Positions 1-5,621 of a stretch of 14,128 bases of DNA are shown here, one piece after another. Source of the stretch: an uncultured Lachnospiraceae bacterium (lineage in GTDB: Bacteria > Bacillota > Clostridia > Lachnospirales > Lachnospiraceae). Position 1 is the first letter of the stretch. Every line of letters starts with the position of its first letter. The stretch is from contig CAMNWW010000033.1 of assembly GCA_946566415.1 (NCBI GenBank), positions 1 to 14,128 on the forward strand. The letters are read 5' to 3'. Below the pieces are notes generated by a model that saw only the letters and a program-made list of their open reading frames with translations, did not search any database and was not told the DNA's origin. A program made the position numbers and the translations under genes.

Positions 1-519
1 TCCGCCTAGAATATAGGCGAAATCATCCGCAATCAAATATTTATCATGCATACGGTAATTCGTTTCCCACAATTTTAAAGGATTGACCGGGTTATACAGT
101 TTTACTTCCACACATTCATGCGATGCCAATTCTTGAAAATTCTCGCTTCCCAAAAGACGTAAAGCCCCGTTGACGCCGTCTACCATCACGCGCACCTGCA
201 CCCCTCTGTCCGCGGCATGAAGAAGGGCGGCCATGATGTCGCGCCCGCTGTTATCATCGCGGAAATCAAATGTGACCAGCACGATTCTTTCCTTCGCTTC
301 TTCTATCAAACGCAGCCGCCACAGTAAAGCGTCCATATTATTGTCAATGCTTAATATCCTCTCCTGCGCCTTTGTGACCGTGCCGTGACGTTCTGCGTCT
401 TTTGTGACTGATTTATGGAATAAGGGCGGGACGACCAGGCTTATGGCAACATATAAGAGCAGTAACAGTAGTAACCTTTTCACGTATCGTGAAACTTTTT
501 TATGTTTCGTTTCTTCCAA
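1..519 (-). CDS. Phospholipase D family protein, membrane anchored (N-terminal part only)
   Basis: The first 173 residues of a protein that runs off the left edge of the window. It opens with a short basic stretch, then one hydrophobic segment (about residues 16-36, seven leucines in a row) that should anchor it in the membrane. A phospholipase D fold follows, ending at the window edge in the first catalytic HxK(x)4D motif: H158, K160 and D165, then the expected GG at 172-173. Known members (cardiolipin synthases and related phosphodiesterases) carry two such motifs and act through a phospho-histidine intermediate; the second motif would lie outside the window. The start is a TTG at 519, chosen because GGAGGG lies about 8 bases upstream and no in-frame ATG occurs before residue 62. 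It follows murA on the same strand, beyond a terminator hairpin. Cardiolipin synthase is possible, but the substrate cannot be told from this half. Confidence 0.85.
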   Translation of the reverse strand, partial: MEETKHKKVSRYVKRLLLLLLLYVAISLVVPPLFHKSVTKDAERHGTVTKAQERILSIDNNMDALLWRLRLIEEAKERIVLVTFDFRDDNSGRDIMAALLHAADRGVQVRVMVDGVNGALRLLGSENFQELASHECVEVKLYNPVNPLKLWETNYRMHDKYLIADDFAYILGG

Positions 520-552
520 CTTTTGTCCCTCCGTAGGTATTGTAACTGGGTG

Positions 553-590
553 TAATATAAAACGAGTGAAAGGCCTTAACCCTTCACCCG
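553..590 (-). terminator. Intrinsic terminator after murA
   Basis: Read on the minus strand, a 10-bp stem (581-590 with 563-572, including two G-U pairs) closes an 8-base loop and is followed by a T-rich run (562-553). It starts about 22 bases after the murA stop codon. It lies only 34 bases before the start of the downstream phospholipase D gene, so that gene needs read-through or its own promoter. Confidence 0.75.
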
Positions 591-611
591 TTCCTGTATT
601 CATTCCCTTAT

Positions 612-1904
612 CTAACTGACGCGCAGGCGGAATTTCTGAATCTCACGTTCCGTAGATACCCGTTGGATCACAGCGCCAAGACTCGCAAGCTTCTCCTCAA
701 ACCGTTCATATCCGCGCTGGATATACATGATATCGTCCACGATCGTAACCCCGTCTGTCGCAAGTCCTGCAATCACAAGCGCCGCTCCCGCGCGCAGATC
801 CGGCGCGCTTACCCGTGCGGCAGATAATGCCTTCACACCCTCGATCGTCGCAGAATTACCTTCTACCTTCACCTTCGCGCCCATTCTTGCAAGCTCGCTC
901 AGGTATTTGAACCGATTTTCAAAAATACTTTCTGTAATCGTACTTGTCCCTCTGCTCAGAGCTAAAGTGACTCCGATTTGAGGCTGCATATCTGTAGGAA
1001 ATCCCGGATAGGGAAGTGTCTTTACATGCGTCTTATTGAGATCTCCTTTGGATACAACCCGCACCGCATCATCAAATTCTTCAACTTCACAGCCCATCTC
1101 GACCAATTTTGCAATGGTAGCTTCCAGATGCTTAGGAATGACGTTCATGACTGTCACATCACCGCGGGTAGCGGCTGCCGCAAACATAAAAGTTCCTGCC
1201 TCAATCTGATCCGGAATGATAGAATAGGTCGTACTGTGCAGCTTAGAAACGCCCCGGATCTTGATCACGTCAGTACCCGCTCCGCGGATATCGGCGCCCA
1301 TACTGTTGAGGAAATTCGCCACATCCACAACATGCGGCTCTTTCGCCACGTTCTCCAGGATCGTAAGCCCTTCCGACATAGACGCCGTCATCATGACGTT
1401 GATGGTCGCCCCCACAGTAACCACGTCAAAATAAATGTGACTCCCTTTCAGACGGTCTGCTTCCGCAATGATCTTACCATGTTCAATATCCACATAAGCT
1501 CCCAGCGCACGGAATCCTTTCAAATGCTGGTCGATCGGCCGGCTTCCAATATTACATCCCCCCGGAAGAGCCACCTCTGCTTTTTTGTATTTTCCCAGCA
1601 AGGCGCCCAGCAAATAGTAAGATGCCCGGATCTTCTTAATATAATCATACTCGATATCAAAATCTCTGATACTGCCTCCGTTAATCTTAACAGAGTGGCG
1701 GTCAATCCGTTGTACCGAAGCGCCGATTCCTTCCAGAGCCTCAAGCAGGACATTAATATCGTTCACATCCGGGATGTTTTCAATCGTTACAGTCTCATCG
1801 GTCATAATCGCCGCAGCCAAAATAGCAAGCGCGGCATTTTTTGCTCCTCCGATCTCGACCTCGCCGACCAGAGGATTCCCACCCTTAATAATATACTGTT
1901 CCAT
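612..1904 (-). CDS. murA: UDP-N-acetylglucosamine 1-carboxyvinyltransferase (MurA)
   Basis: Catalyses the first committed step of peptidoglycan synthesis in the cytoplasm, transferring the enolpyruvyl group of phosphoenolpyruvate to the 3-hydroxyl of UDP-GlcNAc. The 430-residue length is normal for the family and the EPSP-synthase fold is complete. Visible active-site landmarks are K22-N23 in GGAKNAA, the loop cysteine C117 in LPGGCNIGSRPIDQH (the residue alkylated by fosfomycin; a Cys here, not Asp, predicts sensitivity at the target level) and D305 in GFPTDMQPQ. The ATG at 1904 is preceded by AGAGGTG at good spacing. The gene follows the aroK-like gene after a 284-bp gap holding two promoter candidates, and ends in a TAG stop before an intrinsic terminator. 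Gram-positives often have two MurA paralogues; I cannot tell which this is from sequence alone. Confidence 0.98.
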   Translation of the reverse strand: MEQYIIKGGNPLVGEVEIGGAKNAALAILAAAIMTDETVTIENIPDVNDINVLLEALEGIGASVQRIDRHSVKINGGSIRDFDIEYDYIKKIRASYYLLGALLGKYKKAEVALPGGCNIGSRPIDQHLKGFRALGAYVDIEHGKIIAEADRLKGSHIYFDVVTVGATINVMMTASMSEGLTILENVAKEPHVVDVANFLNSMGADIRGAGTDVIKIRGVSKLHSTTYSIIPDQIEAGTFMFAAAATRGDVTVMNVIPKHLEATIAKLVEMGCEVEEFDDAVRVVSKGDLNKTHVKTLPYPGFPTDMQPQIGVTLALSRGTSTITESIFENRFKYLSELARMGAKVKVEGNSATIEGVKALSAARVSAPDLRAGAALVIAGLATDGVTIVDDIMYIQRGYERFEEKLASLGAVIQRVSTEREIQKFRLRVS

Positions 1905-1948
1905 GTTTTACACCTCTATTAACAGTTTTCTTCCCTCTCAAAAAACAT

Positions 1949-1977
1949 GTTATATCTATATTATTTCAAATTCACAA
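1949..1977 (-). promoter_or_regulatory. Candidate murA-proximal promoter
   Basis: On the minus strand TTGTGA (1977-1972), a 17-bp AT-rich spacer and TATAAC (1954-1949) match the sigma-A pattern at 4/6 and 5/6. Predicted transcription would begin near 1942, giving a leader of about 38 nt to the murA ATG. Seen by eye only. Confidence 0.5.
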
Positions 1978-2101
1978 AACATCATACTTCCATTTCTCTG
2001 GCATAACTGAAAAGATTTGTATGCGGTTTCGTCTTACTTAATATCCCATTTTTGAAATTATTTTCCTTTAGATCACTTATCAAATCGTCGCTTACCTGGA
2101 T

Positions 2102-2130
2102 AGTATACCACATCATGACAGATTTTGCAA
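2102..2130 (-). promoter_or_regulatory. Strong sigma-A type promoter candidate in the aroK-murA gap
   Basis: On the minus strand TTGCAA (2130-2125), exactly 17 bp, then TATACT (2107-2102). A TGG immediately before the -10 gives an extended -10 element (TGn). Transcription should start near 2095, about 190 nt before the murA ATG. The -35 lies inside the 12-bp palindrome ATTTTGCAAAAT (2122-2133). The product is either a long murA leader or a small RNA; no small gene with a ribosome binding site is visible downstream. Confidence 0.65.
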
Positions 2131-2188
2131 AATTATTTCTTAACGTACGAAAAGATTTTGTAAATATTTTGTAATAAATCAGCAAAAA

Positions 2189-2692
2189 TTACTGATACCC
2201 CCGTAATGCATTTAATACTTTTTCTATCGTTTCTTCTAAATTCAGCCCATCTTCCGAGATCGTAATATCGGCATATTTCTCAAATAGAACGACCCTTTCG
2301 TCATATAAGTTTTTCAATGTCTGGCCTTCCCGCAGGGTAACGCCGCGGCTGGCCGCATTTTTCAGCCGTGCATTAATTGTCTCAAATGCCGCCTGCAGAT
2401 ACACAACGATTCCCGTCTCTTTGAAATGGCGCATAGCTTCTTCCGAATACACGATACTGCCGCCGGGTGCAATAACAGCATGGTCTGCGTCCACTTCACG
2501 GTTCACTTGATTTTCGATCGCCAGAAAACCATCGATCCCTTCCTGGGCGATGATCTCGCAAAGCAAACGTTTCTCCTGTTTTTGTATCAGCAAATCCGTA
2601 TCTATAAATTCATAGCCGAGACGCTTTGCCGTTACGATGCCGACCGTGCTTTTTCCTACTGCCGGCATTCCTATAAAGATAATATTATTCAT
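2189..2692 (-). CDS. aroK: Shikimate kinase family protein (AroK-like P-loop kinase), divergent
   Basis: Family members phosphorylate shikimate at the 3-hydroxyl with ATP in the aromatic amino acid pathway. The 167-residue length is typical. Visible: a Walker A loop GMPAVGKST (8-16), the DTD pair (D31, D33; the second aspartate contacts shikimate in known enzymes), a lid arginine R116 and the ERxxLxxxxAD signature with R133. Odd points: the FR of the shikimate-binding FRxxE motif is F56-L57, and the GGG loop is GGS (77-79). Both are positions that contact shikimate in E. coli AroK, so the substrate may differ or binding may be weakened. The ATG at 2692 follows GGAAGG about 11 bases upstream. 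The gene has its own promoter and a leader of about 110 nt. Family assignment is firm; true shikimate kinase activity is less certain, and the symbol is used for the family. Confidence 0.85.
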   Translation of the reverse strand: MNNIIFIGMPAVGKSTVGIVTAKRLGYEFIDTDLLIQKQEKRLLCEIIAQEGIDGFLAIENQVNREVDADHAVIAPGGSIVYSEEAMRHFKETGIVVYLQAAFETINARLKNAASRGVTLREGQTLKNLYDERVVLFEKYADITISEDGLNLEETIEKVLNALRGYQ

Positions 2693-2803
2693 ATGTGTTA
2701 CCGCCTTCCACCAGACGAGCTAAGAACACCTCGCCAAGCGCTCCTACTCCCCGCAGAGCGGGGTAATTCGTACTAAAGCTCGTGCAATACAGCTCGCACT
2801 TAA
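2693..2803 (-). promoter_or_regulatory. Structured 5' leader of the aroK-like gene
   Basis: The predicted transcript from near 2803 to the start codon is about 110 nt and can form several stem-loops. A perfect 6-bp G/C hairpin has arms 2749-2754 and 2758-2763 with a 3-base loop. A 6-bp stem (2730-2735 with 2714-2719, one G-U pair) lies just upstream of the ribosome binding site. A shorter GUGC/GCAC stem pairs 2796-2799 with 2782-2785. No T-run follows any of them, so they are not simple terminators. It matches no riboswitch class I recognise. Confidence 0.45.
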
Positions 2804-2809
2804 GTACTC

Positions 2810-2838
2810 ATTATACAGCAAATGGCATGAAATAGCAA
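2810..2838 (-). promoter_or_regulatory. Sigma-A promoter of the aroK-like gene
   Basis: On the minus strand TTGCTA (2838-2833), 17 bp, then a perfect TATAAT (2815-2810). Transcription should start near 2803. The -35 hexamer lies inside a 21-bp palindrome (2827-2847), which suggests control by a dimeric regulator. Confidence 0.75.
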
Positions 2839-2847
2839 CTATTTCAT
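2827..2847. promoter_or_regulatory. 21-bp palindrome over the -35, candidate operator or hairpin
   Basis: Two perfect 9-bp arms, ATGAAATAG and CTATTTCAT, flank a 3-base centre. The left half and centre cover the -35 of the aroK-like promoter. It lies 10 bases past the stop codon of the preceding gene, so as RNA it could also be a weak AT-rich 3' hairpin; the lack of G/C pairs and of a T-run argues against an efficient terminator. Confidence 0.45.
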
Positions 2848-2857
2848 TTCGGAGCCG

Positions 2858-3358
2858 TTACCAGAGCTGCCGCCCCCGTCTATGTCTATGCTGTTCTCTT
2901 CTGCGGAAAAGCTCTTGATAAAGCAGGAGTTCTACCATATCCCGGATTCGGTCCGGCTTCCTTCTCGATGAAAACTTACCCTCCTGCGTATGCAGCGCCT
3001 CCTCGTCTTTTTCTTCTTCCGACATAATCTCTAAGGCTTCTTCCCCGTCCATAACTTTGTCATAGATCCTCGAACACATCAGGCGGAGCTGAAGTTTATC
3101 GGGATATTCATCATATATCATGCTGCCGTCATATTCCATCCGGTCGCATTCTTCTTCTACATAAGGCAAAATCTGTTTTGCTGTTTCAGGATACATACTC
3201 TTTAAGTATTCATAATCTTTTTCCTGTTTTTTATCATCGTCAAACAAAAATGGCGTCGGATACATCATATAAAAAGGCAGCTTCATTTCCACAGGGAACA
3301 CTTCCATTTCTCTAAAATATAGTTTATTATATGACGCGCTTTCAATAGATGTGCACAA
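2858..3358 (-). CDS. Uncharacterised protein linked to topB
   Basis: I do not recognise a domain with a known function. The protein has 166 residues as drawn, with no signal peptide or membrane segment. The middle is rich in aromatic and acidic residues (MMYPTPF near 31-37, MEYDGSMIYDEYPDKL at 74-89), then an acidic stretch (about 105-121, EEALEIMSEEEKDEE) and a strongly basic, histidine-rich tail (152-163, RRREQHRHRRGR). The tail could bind nucleic acid, but that is a guess. The drawn start is TTG at 3358, 23 bases after the topB stop and about 9 bases after AGGAAGG. ATG codons at 3307 (residue 18) and 3286 (residue 25, just before KLPFYMMYP) are real alternatives, the last giving 142 residues. 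It is probably translated from the topB message. Function unknown; a real gene is likely from the codon structure and operon-like spacing. Confidence 0.7.
   Translation of the reverse strand: MCTSIESASYNKLYFREMEVFPVEMKLPFYMMYPTPFLFDDDKKQEKDYEYLKSMYPETAKQILPYVEEECDRMEYDGSMIYDEYPDKLQLRLMCSRIYDKVMDGEEALEIMSEEEKDEEALHTQEGKFSSRRKPDRIRDMVELLLYQELFRRREQHRHRRGRQLW
3316..3345 (-). promoter_or_regulatory. Weak promoter candidate inside the start region of the topB-linked gene
   Basis: On the minus strand TTGAAA (3345-3340), 18 bp, then TATATT (3321-3316). If used, transcription would begin near 3309 and translation would most likely start at the ATG at 3286. It could equally be a chance match in AT-rich sequence. 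Confidence 0.3.
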
Positions 3359-3381
3359 AACGGCCGCCCTTCCTATATCCT

Positions 3382-5577
3382 CTACAGCTTCAGCTTTGAA
3401 AGCGCGTCCGCAAATCCATTGTTCACAGATTCTTCTTTCTGTTTCTTCAGATAATTCTGTACATCACGCTTACTGACTCCTGCCCCTTCTTTTTTACGCC
3501 GTTCCTGGAACGCGGCCAATTTTTCTTTATGGCCGCAGGTACATACAAAAACCTGCCCTTCTCCTTTTCCTCTAAGCTGCATCTTTTTATGGCAGACGGG
3601 GCAGCGGGCGTTCGTAGTCTTTGCCACTGTCTCGCGGTAGCCGCATTCTCTGTCCTGGCAGACCAGCATCTCGCTGTTCTTTCCTTTCACTGCCAGCATC
3701 CGTTTCCCGCAGCGCGGACATTTTGTATTCGTCAGATTGTCATGCCGGAATGTACCGCCGCTTGACTTAATCTCACCCAGCACTTCATTGGTATATCCTA
3801 CGATTTCTTCCATGAACGCTCTGTCCGCAAGGCTTCCTTTTGCGATTCGGGACAGCTTCATCTCCCAATCGGCCGTAAGCTCGGGCTGCTTCAGTCCTTC
3901 GGGAACAAGCTCCAAGAGCTGTTTTGCTTTCGATGTTAAAAAAATGTCTTTTCCGCGTTTCTCCAGCAGGAAGCCAGCAAATAATTTTTCTATAATATCC
4001 GCCCGGGTCGCAACCGTTCCAAGGCCTCCTGTCTCCCCCAGTGTCTGCGCCATCCTCTTATCATGGGATTCCATAAATGCCGACGGGTTCTCCATTGCAG
4101 TAAGGAGCGTCGCCTCATTAAACGGAGCCGGAGGCTTTGTTTTCCCTTCAGTCTTTAAAAATGTAAATGCCGTTAAACGCTGCCCCTTTGTAAATTCCGG
4201 AAGACGCTGGCTTTTTAGGGCTCCTTCTTCCAAGTCTTTTGTATCTTCATCCTCCTCGTCAATTCCCAGATTTTCATATACTTCTTTCCATCCGGCGCTT
4301 CTTAAGATCCTGCCTGTGGCCGCAAAAGCCTCCCCGGCAAATTCCGCCAGTATCTGCGTCTGTTCATACGTAAACGGCGGAAAAAATACCGCGAGGAACC
4401 TTCGCACTACTAAATCGTAAATCTTTCTTTCTTCATTCGTCATATCTTCCAGTCTTACAAACTGCTCAGTCGGGATGATGGCATGATGGTCTGAAACCTT
4501 TGCGTCATTTACAAAAAACGGTTTTTGCGAAACAGGCCGCTTCAAAGCCACGGCGGCCATTTTTCGATATGGACCTACCCCGCAGGCTTCCAGCCGGTCC
4601 TTCAAAGTCGGAATAATGTCATGGCTCAAATACCGTGAATCTGTTCTGGGATATGTGAGCGCTTTATGGCTCTCATACAAACGCTGCATGATGTTCAGTG
4701 TCTCTTTTGCCGAAAATCCGAACCGCTTATTGGCGTCACGCTGAAGCTCTGTCAGATCGTAAAGGAGCGGGGCGGGAATGTTTTTCGGCGTCTTACGGAT
4801 TTCCTTTACAACTCCTTCTTTTCCCTCTATCTTACCGAAAATTTCATCAATCCTTGCTTTGTCAAAGGTTCTTATGCTCTTTGATTTACGATCCTGCCAG
4901 GTGAGGATGATACCGCCGCCCTTTGCGTTTATCCCGTAATAAGTTCTCGGCACAAAAGCGCGGATCTGCGCCTCCCTTTTCGCGATCATGGCAAGAGTCG
5001 GCGTCTGCACACGCCCGCAGGAGAGCTGGGCGTTATACTTGCAGGTCAGCGCCCGTGTCGCGTTAATTCCTACCAGCCAGTCCGCCTTGGCCCGGCACAT
5101 CGCCGCAGCGTATAAGTCGTCAAAATCATGTCCGTCTTTCAGGCAGGCAAATCCTTCCGAAATCGCTTTGTCTGTAACTGAGGAAATCCACAGTCTTTTG
5201 ACGGGCTTTTTACTCCCTGCCTTTTCCAATATCAGCCTTGCTACCAATTCGCCCTCACGCCCGGCGTCTGTGGCGATTATAATCTCGTTCACATCTTGCC
5301 GGTGAATCTGCGTTTTCACCGCTGCAAATTGTTTTCCGGTCTGTTTAATGACCTCCAGTTTAAAGGGCTTAGGGAGCATGGGCAGATGCTCCATCTTCCA
5401 TTCTTTATATTTCTTATCATAATCCTCCGGGTCCGCCAGGGTCACCAGGTGCCCCAGCGCCCAGGTCACAATGTATCTTCCGCCTTCCAGCGCGCCGCTG
5501 ACTTTCTTTTGGCATTTCAGTACCCTTGCGATATCACGCGCGACCGATGGTTTTTCGGCGATCACCAATGATTTCAT
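3382..5577 (-). CDS. topB: DNA topoisomerase III (TopB, type IA)
   Basis: A type IA topoisomerase that cuts and passes single strands to decatenate replication and recombination intermediates. From the chosen start it has 731 residues. The Toprim domain opens with E8 in AEKPSVA and continues to the metal-binding DAGREGE (104-110). The SCGRVQTPT block is at 186-194, the active-site tyrosine Y309 in TYPRTDSRYLS, and HHAIIPT at 364-370. The C-terminus carries two four-cysteine zinc ribbons (C620, C623, C640, C645 and C659, C662, C679, C681) and a lysine-rich tail. The open frame extends six codons further to a GTG at 5595, but that GTG overlaps the ribosome binding site GGAGGAG, which sits 9 bases before the ATG at 5577, so 5577 is the start. 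It lies 44 bases after the histidine kinase stop with no terminator between. TopB copies also travel on conjugative elements, but nothing mobile is visible here. Confidence 0.97.
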   Translation of the reverse strand: MKSLVIAEKPSVARDIARVLKCQKKVSGALEGGRYIVTWALGHLVTLADPEDYDKKYKEWKMEHLPMLPKPFKLEVIKQTGKQFAAVKTQIHRQDVNEIIIATDAGREGELVARLILEKAGSKKPVKRLWISSVTDKAISEGFACLKDGHDFDDLYAAAMCRAKADWLVGINATRALTCKYNAQLSCGRVQTPTLAMIAKREAQIRAFVPRTYYGINAKGGGIILTWQDRKSKSIRTFDKARIDEIFGKIEGKEGVVKEIRKTPKNIPAPLLYDLTELQRDANKRFGFSAKETLNIMQRLYESHKALTYPRTDSRYLSHDIIPTLKDRLEACGVGPYRKMAAVALKRPVSQKPFFVNDAKVSDHHAIIPTEQFVRLEDMTNEERKIYDLVVRRFLAVFFPPFTYEQTQILAEFAGEAFAATGRILRSAGWKEVYENLGIDEEDEDTKDLEEGALKSQRLPEFTKGQRLTAFTFLKTEGKTKPPAPFNEATLLTAMENPSAFMESHDKRMAQTLGETGGLGTVATRADIIEKLFAGFLLEKRGKDIFLTSKAKQLLELVPEGLKQPELTADWEMKLSRIAKGSLADRAFMEEIVGYTNEVLGEIKSSGGTFRHDNLTNTKCPRCGKRMLAVKGKNSEMLVCQDRECGYRETVAKTTNARCPVCHKKMQLRGKGEGQVFVCTCGHKEKLAAFQERRKKEGAGVSKRDVQNYLKKQKEESVNNGFADALSKLKL

Positions 5578-5621
5578 GCTGACTTTCTCCTCCACTTATC
5601 TAATCGTTTCATAGGACAGCT

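Larger units (their letters stand above)
1905..2188. other. Non-coding gap between the aroK-like gene and murA
   Basis: A 284-bp AT-rich interval with no convincing gene. It contains two minus-strand promoter candidates (1949-1977 and 2102-2130) and a pair of direct repeats, AGATTTTG with similar flanks, at 2120-2127 and 2153-2160. I see no terminator hairpin after the aroK-like stop codon, so read-through from that gene into murA is possible. Confidence 0.6.

Noticed and set aside
978..1922. A 314-codon open frame on the plus strand opposite murA
   Set aside because: It is antisense to a complete, strongly conserved murA, its translation is rich in His, Arg and Cys with no recognisable domain, and no promoter or ribosome binding site supports it.
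1982..2185. A 67-codon open frame on the minus strand in the aroK-murA gap
   Set aside because: It runs through the best promoter of the gap, begins three bases after the preceding gene without a ribosome binding site, and has low-complexity AT-driven composition.
5574..5612. A 12-codon frame before topB whose TGA overlaps the topB ATG
   Set aside because: The overlap would allow translational coupling, but there is no ribosome binding site before its ATG and the frame is short enough to be chance.
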